DNA from: Fibrobacter succinogenes
GTDB taxonomy: Bacteria; Fibrobacterota; Fibrobacteria; Fibrobacterales; Fibrobacteraceae
DNA: 48,644 nt
Assembly: GCA_902761355.1 (NCBI GenBank)
Contig: CACWJY010000015.1
Span: forward strand, 1-48,644
Direction of reading: 5' to 3'
Under the pieces are notes generated by a model, which saw only the letters and a program-made list of their open reading frames with translations, did no database searches and was not told the DNA's origin. The translations under genes were made by a program, and so were the position numbers. Of the stretch, positions 1 through 6,983 are shown one piece after another. Numbering within the stretch: position 1 is the first letter of the stretch; each line of letters begins with the position of its first letter.

Positions 1-111
1 CTTGGTGTTGGTGATTTCGCCAGTCACCTTGTCCTGCGGAACGTTGAAGTCAACACGGATGAACACGCGCTTGCCGGCGAGTTCGAGATCTTCGATAGAA
101 AGCTTTGCCAT
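1..111 (-). CDS. pgk: Phosphoglycerate kinase, N-terminal fragment
   Basis: Only the first 37 codons are in the window; the gene runs off the left edge. The translation starts MAKLSIEDLELAGKRV and continues with the FIRVDFNVP segment. That segment is the conserved N-terminal strand of phosphoglycerate kinase, whose Arg and Asp contact 3-phosphoglycerate. The enzyme makes ATP from 1,3-bisphosphoglycerate in cytoplasmic glycolysis. An AGAGGA ribosome-binding site lies 8-9 bases before the ATG at 111. The gene is divergent from the envelope-protein gene starting at 355, so the 243-base gap should hold both promoters. The family assignment is firm, but the rest of the protein cannot be seen. Confidence 0.93.
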   Translation of the reverse strand, partial: MAKLSIEDLELAGKRVFIRVDFNVPQDKVTGEITNTK

Positions 112-354
112 TGTAGCAATCCTCTTTTTTAGGTTAAAATTTTACGCGCTAAATATAGAAAAAATCCTATCCGAGGAAAGCCTTACGCGCCCCTTTCAAA
201 CTAAGCCACGTCTCCGCTCTGTAAACATTGTTAAACAAAGAACTGAGCGAGAACATTATGTGCACGTTTGCATATTATAAAAGAATTATTTTTGATGCTA
301 TTATACGCTTTTTTTTATATATTTCCAACAAAATTAGATTTTTTTGGAGTACAA

Positions 355-1383
355 ATGAAACGTTCACTTTTGATGGTCCTTTGCCTCTCTGTCGTATCCG
401 CTTTCGCAGGCGCATATGATATCGATGAATTTACCGCCAAGGATGCGGGCAAACCTGATGACTACATCATTGCCGAATTCGGTGGAAAGCTCAAAGTCGC
501 TCCGGCAGACGAAGTTGAATCGCTCCAGGAAGGTCGCTTGGTCGTCCGTCAAAAGTTCGAAGACCCATTCGGCGACTCCGAAACCTCTTACCAGCTTTAT
601 CAGGGCCGCAAGGGCGACCTCTCTTCGATGACCGCCCTCACCGCCGACGGTGTGGATTATTCCAAGCTTATCAACGCAAAGCTTTACGAACGCCGCGGCA
701 TGGATGCCGAAAAGGATGTCGAAAAGGTTTACTTTGACGGCAAGGCTGTTTACGCTCCCGGTCTTACGACTGCAGTCGTATTTATTGACGGCACTCCGGT
801 AACCCTTAAGGGCGAAAGTTCCTCTGACGACGAAGAAGAAACCGTTGCCGCAGCACCGGCCGTTCCGAGCAGCGAAGCTGAAGAATGTGACGAATACGAT
901 CCTGACTGCGAAGAAGAAGACGATGATGACATTTCTTCTTACAAGACTTCGGCTCCGATCGACAACACTGCCGATGACCGCGACTACGCTGCAAGCGATG
1001 CAGCACGCGATGTGGGTGACCGTTTCGGTATTGCAGACGAAGTCCGCTTCTGGACCGCCGTCGGTCTTTCAGCCTTGGCTGTAACCGCTGCTGTCGTGGG
1101 CATCATGCAGCACATGGAAGCCAACAAGGCAGGCAACGCTTACGACGAATTGAGCGACCTGAACAACAGCATTCTCCACGCCTGCGACAACGAACCGGAT
1201 AGAGGTTCTTGCGAAGCGGTCATGGCGCGTATGGCAAAGTACGACGACTGGACTCTTGCCAGCCTCCAAAAGCGCATGAACGAAAACAAGAAGACGCAGG
1301 ATTCCTACGCCACCGCTCGTAATATCTGGTTCGGCATTTCTGCCGCCTCTATCGCCGGCGCCGTCGTGCTCTTTGTATGGTAG
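355..1383 (+). CDS. Secreted/envelope protein with acidic linker and two hydrophobic segments, function unknown
   Basis: A 342-residue protein. The ATG at 355 is preferred over the upstream in-frame start at 268 because it has a GGAG ribosome-binding site and begins a clear signal peptide (MKRSLLMVLCLSVVSAFAGA). Residues about 150-205 are very acidic, with runs of Glu/Asp and two Cys in a CDEYDPDC context. A hydrophobic helix lies near residues 232-252, and a second one (about 323-342) ends the protein. The region between them is helical and polar with three Cys. I recognise no family; it may be an envelope protein anchored by its C-terminal helices. The last 7 bases overlap folB, so the two genes are probably co-transcribed and translationally coupled. 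Confidence 0.75.
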   Translation: MKRSLLMVLCLSVVSAFAGAYDIDEFTAKDAGKPDDYIIAEFGGKLKVAPADEVESLQEGRLVVRQKFEDPFGDSETSYQLYQGRKGDLSSMTALTADGVDYSKLINAKLYERRGMDAEKDVEKVYFDGKAVYAPGLTTAVVFIDGTPVTLKGESSSDDEEETVAAAPAVPSSEAEECDEYDPDCEEEDDDDISSYKTSAPIDNTADDRDYAASDAARDVGDRFGIADEVRFWTAVGLSALAVTAAVVGIMQHMEANKAGNAYDELSDLNNSILHACDNEPDRGSCEAVMARMAKYDDWTLASLQKRMNENKKTQDSYATARNIWFGISAASIAGAVVLFVW

Positions 1384-1742
1384 CAGAAACTGGAAAAATC
1401 ACAATACGTGATTTAGAGTTTAACTGTATCATCGGAACGCTTCCTTACGAGCGTGAAAATGTACAGCCAGTTGTCATGAATATCTCGGTGTGGCTGGATT
1501 TCACCCTAGCCGCCCGTAACGAAGACCTGGCACATTCCATTGATTACGTGCAACTGGCAGATGACGTCCAAGACTTTGTCTGCCGTTCTAGTTTTCAACT
1601 AGAAGAAACCTTGGTCGTCGAAACCTGCAAATACATCTTGAACCACTACCCCAAGACCATCGCCGCAGAGGTTTCTGTACGCAAGCCGCTAGCAATTCCG
1701 CAAAGCGCCGGTGCAGAATCAAGCATCAAGATAATCAGGTAA
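1377..1742 (+). CDS. folB: Dihydroneopterin aldolase
   Basis: A 121-residue protein of the usual FolB length. FolB converts 7,8-dihydroneopterin to 6-hydroxymethyl-7,8-dihydropterin and glycolaldehyde in cytoplasmic folate synthesis. Visible family features are the N-terminal strand with IIGTLPYERENVQPVV, the SIDYVQLAD segment carrying the conserved Tyr, the ETLVVETCKYIL helix, and the VRKPLAIPQSAG segment with the conserved catalytic-type Lys. The ATG at 1377 overlaps the end of the preceding gene by 7 bases. No other folate gene is in the window, so this is an isolated pathway member. It converges on comM, with both stop codons inside one small palindrome. Confidence 0.9.
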   Translation: MVAETGKITIRDLEFNCIIGTLPYERENVQPVVMNISVWLDFTLAARNEDLAHSIDYVQLADDVQDFVCRSSFQLEETLVVETCKYILNHYPKTIAAEVSVRKPLAIPQSAGAESSIKIIR

Positions 1743-1755
1743 AATCAAGATTTTA
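1740..1755. terminator. Small palindrome holding both convergent stop codons
   Basis: TAAAATC-AA-GATTTTA is a perfect 7-bp inverted repeat. The stop of folB is its first three bases, and the stop of comM on the other strand is its last three. The stem is AT-rich and there is no long T-run, so as a terminator it would be weak. It may serve as a minimal bidirectional one. Confidence 0.4.
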
Positions 1756-3288
1756 GCTTCTAAACGCCCTATAGCGTAAAGCTTCCGAAAGGTCAGCAAT
1801 CTCCACAGAATCAGATTTTCGAAGGTCGGCGATAGTACGTCCGACCTTTAGTAGTCTATAGTAACCGCGGGCACTCAAGCCCATACGGTCAGCGGCATTA
1901 ACAGCAAACTTTTCTGTTTCTCGAGAAAGGCGGCAACATTCTTTTGTAAAGTCGGAGCTCATTTCGGCATTCGTCTTAAAGCGGGAGCCCGCAAAACGCT
2001 TACGCTGAATATCCCTAGCCATGCAGACACGCTTACGGATTTCGGCCGATGATTCGGCTAAAGACCGCGACGCAAATTGAGAAGAATCTACCGGTGGGAC
2101 ACTCACCTGAATATCGATGCGGTCTAAAAGAGGACCAGAGATTTTTTCTTGATAACGTTTACGGGCTTCAGGGAGGCATGTACACGCCCGCTTGGGATCC
2201 ATAGCATAGCCGCAAGGGCACGGATTCATCGCAGCCCCCATCATAAAGCGCGCGGGCCATGTAACCGTACCGCTAGCACGGCTCACCGAAATTGCCCCCT
2301 CTTCCATGGGCTCGCGCAAAGCTTCTAAGACGCTACGATTGAATTCAGGGAGTTCATCTAAAAAAAGAACACCATTATGTGCAAGGCTCGCCTCACCCGG
2401 CTTTAGCCGGGTGCCACCCCCCACCAGAGAAACCATCGAGGCGCTATGGTGAGGGGTACGGAACGGGCGGACCATAACTGGTTTAAAAGCGTCAGAATCG
2501 CCTGCCGTCCTTGCGCACGAATGAATGCGCGTCGTTTCTAGAATCTCGACATCCGTCATTTCGGGGAGGATTCCCGGCAGGCATTTAGCGCACAGCGTCT
2601 TGCCCGCTCCAGGCGAGCCAACCAACAGAAAATTATGCGCTCCCGCTGCAGCCACTTCTAACGCACGCTTTACACATTCCATACCGACCACATTCTTAAA
2701 ATCTGGAACATCCGCTACACGCAAAGCAGACTGCCGACAAGACTTAAGTCCTTCCGCAACTTTAACGCAGCGTAGCACCCCGCTTTCCAGCATTCCTACA
2801 CATTCCCCAAGGGAATCGGCACACATATACCTAAGACCTTCTACCAGCGAAGCCTCTTGTTCATTCGCCCGCGGAATAACCAGGACATTCCTTGATTTTT
2901 CAGACAAACTCATTGCCATCGAAAGGACACCACGCACCGGTTTTAAAAGGCCATCCAAAGAGAGTTCTCCAACAAACACCAAGCTATCTAAATCAGGAAC
3001 TTCAATCTCATTCGTTGCAACCAACAAGCCAATCGCCAGGGGTAAATCCAAAGCGCTCCCCTCTTTCCGCAAATCCGCGGGTGACAGGTTTACCGTCGTA
3101 CGGAAACCCGTCACCACCTTGTCTATGGAACGAATCGCCGATATGACTCGCTCACGAGACTCCCTTACCGCATTATCCGGTAACCCGACCAAGGTGAACC
3201 CCGGCAGCCCCTGCGAAGCATCGACCTCGACACTCACCGGGACAGCCTTTATACCGAACAAGCAATAAGAACGGATTCGACGGAACAT
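1753..3288 (-). CDS. comM: ComM/YifB-family magnesium-chelatase-like AAA+ ATPase
   Basis: A 511-residue protein from the ATG at 3288, which has an AAGGAG ribosome-binding site at the right distance. An in-frame start further upstream lacks one. The N-terminal ComM domain (about 1-180, with the GLPGFTLVGLPDNAVRESRERV block) is followed by an AAA+ core. The core has Walker A GSPGAGKT near residue 223, Walker B GVLFLDELPEF near 305, and a C-terminal Mg-chelatase-type helical domain. A CPCG/CTC cysteine set near residues 355-370 is typical of the family. Family members are hexameric helicases that help branch migration during integration of transformed DNA. The ribosome-binding site overlaps the spoVG stop, so the pair forms an operon. 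Confidence 0.92.
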   Translation of the reverse strand: MFRRIRSYCLFGIKAVPVSVEVDASQGLPGFTLVGLPDNAVRESRERVISAIRSIDKVVTGFRTTVNLSPADLRKEGSALDLPLAIGLLVATNEIEVPDLDSLVFVGELSLDGLLKPVRGVLSMAMSLSEKSRNVLVIPRANEQEASLVEGLRYMCADSLGECVGMLESGVLRCVKVAEGLKSCRQSALRVADVPDFKNVVGMECVKRALEVAAAGAHNFLLVGSPGAGKTLCAKCLPGILPEMTDVEILETTRIHSCARTAGDSDAFKPVMVRPFRTPHHSASMVSLVGGGTRLKPGEASLAHNGVLFLDELPEFNRSVLEALREPMEEGAISVSRASGTVTWPARFMMGAAMNPCPCGYAMDPKRACTCLPEARKRYQEKISGPLLDRIDIQVSVPPVDSSQFASRSLAESSAEIRKRVCMARDIQRKRFAGSRFKTNAEMSSDFTKECCRLSRETEKFAVNAADRMGLSARGYYRLLKVGRTIADLRKSDSVEIADLSEALRYRAFRS

Positions 3289-3298
3289 GGAGAACTCC

Positions 3299-3622
3299 TT
3301 ATGCAACTGCGGCTTGGTACTTTTCTAGAACACAGTTTTCGATATGTTCACGAAGGTTCCTTGCCATTGGGAAACAGACAGAACGGAATTCCTCACCTTT
3401 AAAGAACGGATCAATCGGATATCCGACAAACATTCCGTTTTCGCCATCCATCACGCGCAGACCGCGAATAAGGAACTGATCATTAAGGACAACCGAGGCC
3501 AGGCCCTTGATATGGCCCATACTCGCCCCCTCCTTGAATGGGAAAACTTGAACACTTGTCACAGCGAGACAGTCGAACGCATTATTAGCATTCCATTCTT
3601 TCTTAGGCGCCTTTTCTTTCAT
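3299..3622 (-). CDS. spoVG: SpoVG-family protein
   Basis: A 107-residue protein matching SpoVG through VTSVQVFPFKEGASMGHIKG, a conserved VVLNDQFLIRGLRV strand, and the NGMFVGYP segment. Characterised SpoVG proteins bind DNA and RNA and regulate gene expression after transcription. The name comes from Bacillus sporulation, which is not expected here. An AAGGAG site stands just before the ATG. The family's basic C-terminal helix is represented by ARNLREHIENCVLEKY. comM follows directly, with its ribosome-binding site overlapping the stop codon, so expression of the two is probably linked. Confidence 0.88.
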   Translation of the reverse strand: MKEKAPKKEWNANNAFDCLAVTSVQVFPFKEGASMGHIKGLASVVLNDQFLIRGLRVMDGENGMFVGYPIDPFFKGEEFRSVCFPMARNLREHIENCVLEKYQAAVA

Positions 3623-3766
3623 AATAACTCCTTACTTTTAGGGTGAACGGCAAGCGAAACTATCGTTGCCAAAGGCGCTCTATAGTGGCAAAAAACATGC
3701 CAAAATCAAATTCACTTTTTTAAGCAAAAATCGCCACTTTATTTTCATCCACAAAATAAACTTTAC

Positions 3767-3798
3767 TGATTAATCACTGATTAATCAGCAATTAATCA
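3767..3798. repeat. Three tandem 11-bp palindromic repeats (TGATTAATCAc)
   Basis: TGATTAATCA at 3767-3776, TGATTAATCA at 3778-3787 and CAATTAATCA at 3789-3798 recur with an exact 11-base period. The first two are perfect 10-bp palindromes. They sit 19 bases before the CBM9-like gene start and on the divergent side of spoVG. Spacing near one helical turn suggests cooperative regulator binding. This reading is inference. Confidence 0.6.
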
Positions 3799-3816
3799 CT
3801 TTGCTACATTGTAAGT

Positions 3817-4365
3817 ATGCTCTTAAGACCCAACATGAACTGGCTCGCGAACCAGAATATCGACCTACCCTCGGTCCTCGCCGAGACCGAAATATCCTCA
3901 GATTTTTTTACGGTCACATTTACCGTCGAAGAACCCTCAGACTGTTTTCGCGCCGAAGTCAAAGAAGACAATGGACACAGCTGGGAAGATTCATGCGTCG
4001 AAATCTTTTTGCAGAATCCCGTCAACCCCGGGGAATACTTTAACTTCGAAACAACATGCCGCGGCCACCTGCTTGCAGCCAAAGGCCCCGATCGCAACAA
4101 CCGCAGCATTCTTTCCGACACCGAAATCAAATCCGTCATACGCACCAAGCAGCTGGCAAGCATCGCAGGCAATTTAGTCTGTTGGGGAATGACAGTGCAG
4201 ATTCCGGCATCAATTTTCGGCCTCAAATCGTTCGAAAGCGTAACGCTCAAAGGCAACCTGTATAAATGCGCCGATAAAGCAAAGACGCCCCATTACCTGA
4301 GCGCCTTTGAAATCGATACAGAAAAGCCGGATTTTCACCGGCCCGAATTTTTCAGGGAATTTTAA
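3817..4365 (+). CDS. CBM9-like (carbohydrate-binding family 9-like) protein
   Basis: A 182-residue single-domain protein. The hallmarks of CBM9-like domains are visible: WEDSCVEIFLQNP followed by YFNFETTCRGHLLAAKGP, and a C-terminal LKGNLYKCADKAKTPHYLSAF block ending in PDFHRPEFFREF. Such domains are beta-sandwiches found with xylan- or glucan-active enzymes, and also as stand-alone proteins. This one has no signal peptide and no enzyme domain, so it would be cytoplasmic unless exported by another route. The start is uncertain: ATG at 3817 or in-frame ATG at 3835, neither with a good ribosome-binding site. The gene ends two bases before the stop of the convergent thioesterase gene. The ligand cannot be inferred. 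Confidence 0.8.
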   Translation: MLLRPNMNWLANQNIDLPSVLAETEISSDFFTVTFTVEEPSDCFRAEVKEDNGHSWEDSCVEIFLQNPVNPGEYFNFETTCRGHLLAAKGPDRNNRSILSDTEIKSVIRTKQLASIAGNLVCWGMTVQIPASIFGLKSFESVTLKGNLYKCADKAKTPHYLSAFEIDTEKPDFHRPEFFREF

Positions 4366-4367
4366 GA

Positions 4368-5129
4368 TTATTTCATCTTGAGTTTCATCTCGAAAACTTG
4401 ACGACCCGTCTCGTCTTCGATTTTCATGTAGGTGGCACCACGCTTGTCGGCACGGAAAACCGTAACCTCCTGCCCTTCGCGGGTTTCACCCAAGAAATGC
4501 ACTTCAAGCATCGACGGAATGCAAAGTTCAATGTCTGCGGCACAGAATACGTTCAGCGAAAGCTTCACATATTCAATGTTGTTCATGTGGTGCGACATGT
4601 CAATGTGCTGCGGCAAAACCTTCTGCCGATAAATTTCCTTATATTCTTCGGGAGCAACATCAAATCGGGTAAACTTGTTATCCATGAACGGCTCGGGAGC
4701 CCCCTCTATCGGGAAGTCAACGGCCGTAAGCTTCATCGGGCGGTGAGTTTCTAAGCTGAGGCAGCAAGCTTCTTGCACGGCAAGAATTATAGGCTTACCA
4801 TCGACCGTCGTTATCGCCGTATTTTCATAGGTGCGAATGGGCGCATTGTCAGCAGGGAACGATGTGGTCACCACCTTGTCGCGCCAATACGGACGCTGGA
4901 AAAACTTGAATTTAGCTTTAGTAATCGCCCAATAACCACCCTTTTCATTGACGCAGAAGTTGTCCATCTTCATGGCGCCAAAATTTTCGGTGAAATTGTC
5001 CTGCACCATAAGCACCGTCTGGGCAAGACCCATCTTGCCAGAAACATCGATGTAGGCCGAGGTAATGGTACGTTGTTTCTGAAAAACAAGCGGATTCGAT
5101 TTTAAAGATACATAATCAAGCATAACCAT
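4368..5129 (-). CDS. Acyl-ACP thioesterase (FatA/FatB-like)
   Basis: A 253-residue protein built as a double hot-dog fold. The N-terminal half has an ITSAYIDVSGKMGLAQTVLMVQDNFTE-type start helix region, and the C-terminal half has QHIDMSHHMNNIEYVKL. The latter matches the Asn/His-containing active-site loop of FatA/FatB enzymes. They release free fatty acids from acyl-ACP in the cytoplasm and set chain length. The start MVMLDYVSLK at 5129 (or MLDYV at 5123) fits family alignment better than the upstream in-frame start at 5240, which would translate repeat-rich intergenic DNA. No clear ribosome-binding site is seen. The downstream neighbour is the convergent CBM9-like gene, and a hairpin cluster lies upstream. 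Confidence 0.85.
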   Translation of the reverse strand: MVMLDYVSLKSNPLVFQKQRTITSAYIDVSGKMGLAQTVLMVQDNFTENFGAMKMDNFCVNEKGGYWAITKAKFKFFQRPYWRDKVVTTSFPADNAPIRTYENTAITTVDGKPIILAVQEACCLSLETHRPMKLTAVDFPIEGAPEPFMDNKFTRFDVAPEEYKEIYRQKVLPQHIDMSHHMNNIEYVKLSLNVFCAADIELCIPSMLEVHFLGETREGQEVTVFRADKRGATYMKIEDETGRQVFEMKLKMK

Positions 5130-5141
5130 AATATAACAACA

Positions 5142-5445
5142 AACGCCCCCAATAGGAGCGTTTTTTGTTGAATATAAATATGAATGTGGGACTCGCCGCG
5201 TGAATCCGCGACTCGTCGCCTCACCAATACGAAAACGCAAGCGTTTTCGTGCTGGATTCGACTCATGATTAGTCGTGGGACTTTCAAGTCCGCGATTCTT
5301 CGGCTACTCTATGAGCAACAAACGCCCCGTATTAACGGGGCGTGGTTGCGAATCCTAATCGTGGCCCTTGATTTTTCAAATCAAGGGCGCGACTCGTCGC
5401 CTCGGTCATAGGAACAAGTAGACTTGTTCCTGCGACGCTCGGCTC
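5142..5445. repeat. Cluster of seven hairpins with a recurring GCGAYTCGTCGSCTC-like tail
   Basis: The 316-base gap between the aldolase stop and the thioesterase start holds no gene but many inverted repeats: 5142-5160 (imperfect, followed by T6), 5229-5250 (10-bp stem), 5259-5275 (5 bp), 5278-5291 (6 bp), 5322-5343 (8 bp, G+C-rich), 5364-5388 (11 bp) and 5410-5431 (10 bp). Stem sequences differ. However, similar tails follow several of them: GCGACTCGTCGCCTC at about 5207 and 5388, GCGATTCTTCGGCTAC at 5292, and GCGACGCTCGGCTC at 5432. The hairpins at 5142 and 5322 share the flank CAACAAACGCCCC. Read on the minus strand, the 5322 hairpin is followed by TTTGTTG and may terminate the aldolase transcript. 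Confidence 0.6.
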
Positions 5446-6387
5446 CTAGTCGTTCATCATATGATTATAGAACTTGGTGTAGTTGTCCTTGTCTTCGGTC
5501 TTGCGAATGGCAATAGCATCCTGCGGGTGACGGTTCAGCATACCCGTAATCATCTGCGGGATGATGTAACCCCATTCGTACTTTTCCTTGAGCGGCAAGA
5601 AGAGTTCCTGGTAGGCATCGAGCACCGGACGCAGATCGTACTTCGGATTCTTGAGGAAGCCGAGCAAAAGTTCGGTGGTGCAGTTACCGGCGCCACGGCC
5701 CATACCGGACACAGAACCGTCGAGGTAATCCACGTGGTCAATAATCGCCTGAATCGTGTTGGAGAAAGCCAACTGCTGGTTGTTGTGGCCATGGAAGCCG
5801 AACTTCTTACCCTTCACGATACCACGGTAGCGGGTAATTTCCTTATCGATGTCTTCCTGGTAGAAGGCGCCGAAGCTGTCCACAAGGTAAAGCACGTCAG
5901 CCTTGCATTCTTCGTTCACCTGGTGCAAAGCTTCGTCCAGTTCCGGGCCACGGTCACGGCTCACAGCCATGATGTTGAGCGTGGTTTCGTAACCCATGTC
6001 ATGGAAGGCATTCACCATTTCGATACCCTTATCGATGTTCTTCACGTAGCTTGCCACGCGGAACATCTGGTACGGGCTTTCGCTGGCGGGCTTCACGGCG
6101 TCCATATTCACACGACCCACGTCAGCCATCACAGCCATCTTGATCTTGGAATCAATACCGTCTTTCACCTTCCAGAGCAGATCGTCATCGCAGAACTTCC
6201 ACGGACCATATTCCTTGGGGTCAAAGAGATCCGGAGAATTCTTGTAGCCCATTTCCATATAGTCTACACCGGCGGCAGACAGGAGGGTGTAAAGGCGACG
6301 CACAAATTCGAGGGAGAAGTCGTGCTTGTTGACCAAGCCACCATCGCGGATGGTGCAGTCCAAAACTTTGATGCTTTCGTAGTACAT
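5446..6387 (-). CDS. HMGL-like (DmpG-type) aldolase family protein
   Basis: A 313-residue TIM-barrel protein. The N-terminal KVLDCTIRDGGLVNKHDF motif supplies the Asp and Arg that bind metal and substrate in HMG-CoA lyase/4-hydroxy-2-oxovalerate aldolase families. FGFHGHNNQQLAFSN supplies the two metal-binding His, and SVSGMGRGAGNCTTE is the conserved glycine-rich segment. The protein is shorter than LeuA/isopropylmalate synthases and lacks the C-terminal DmpG communication domain. It fits the small aldolase-like group often seen near sugar or lipopolysaccharide genes. The substrate is unknown, and neighbours give no pathway. An AAAGG site precedes the ATG. It is probably cytoplasmic and metal-dependent. 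Confidence 0.8.
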   Translation of the reverse strand: MYYESIKVLDCTIRDGGLVNKHDFSLEFVRRLYTLLSAAGVDYMEMGYKNSPDLFDPKEYGPWKFCDDDLLWKVKDGIDSKIKMAVMADVGRVNMDAVKPASESPYQMFRVASYVKNIDKGIEMVNAFHDMGYETTLNIMAVSRDRGPELDEALHQVNEECKADVLYLVDSFGAFYQEDIDKEITRYRGIVKGKKFGFHGHNNQQLAFSNTIQAIIDHVDYLDGSVSGMGRGAGNCTTELLLGFLKNPKYDLRPVLDAYQELFLPLKEKYEWGYIIPQMITGMLNRHPQDAIAIRKTEDKDNYTKFYNHMMND

Positions 6388-6983
6388 GTTTTACCTTTTC
6401 GAAATGTTTTATTTCCGCAGGCAAAGATAGGTTCTGAAAATGTTGCGGTCAAGAGCGATCAAGCTATCCGAGAAAAAAACATCATTTTTAACGCATTTAT
6501 TGCGTATTTTAATTCAAAGTACTTGTAAATCAGCTAAATTCAATAGGTTAAGACCATTTAAAAAAGCATAATCATCCCCCTTTTGAGTCAAAAAGCAATT
6601 CTTTTCCTGCACAGTCTCTTTCAAAATCAAGGTAAAGCAACATCACCCGCCTTCACATTCAACGCATATACTGCGTAGATTATAACAAAGTTCAAGACAA
6701 CCCCAAAGACACCAATCTACACCCCCCGACCCCCTCGGCATCGAACCATTCGCCAGAAAATCAAAACCCGGCATTCATCTTAAACTTTAATTTACATGTG
6801 TTTTGTAGTAAGCAATCCATTCAACATCACACACATTTAATACAAATTAAAACATTTTATCAAAACTTTAATTTATTTACAATTTACAAACAAAATAATT
6901 CAAAACATAATATTATCTTATATTCAATTTTTAAAAAACTTAAAAATTTATAATTTATTCAAAATCTATCAAAGGAGGCCCTT
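6388..6983. other. AT-rich 596-base gap with two matched ACGCA-N5-TGCGT dyads
   Basis: No coding frame is credible here. The left part holds two dyads with the same half-sites and spacing: ACGCA-TTTAT-TGCGT at 6491-6505 and ACGCA-TATAC-TGCGT at 6662-6676. Both are preceded by A and followed by A. A short C-rich patch lies around 6718-6735. From about 6780 to 6970 the sequence is extremely AT-rich and probably contains the promoter of the phospholipase gene, but no single -10/-35 pair stands out. An AAAGGAGG ribosome-binding site ends the gap. Confidence 0.55.

Noticed and set aside
5142..5445. The hairpin cluster as a CRISPR array
   Set aside because: Stems differ from one another, the intervals are irregular, and no cas gene is in the window.
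5461..6528. A 355-codon plus-strand open frame opposite the aldolase gene
   Set aside because: The minus strand encodes a protein with intact aldolase motifs. The plus-strand product is His/Val-rich in the manner of an antisense artefact.
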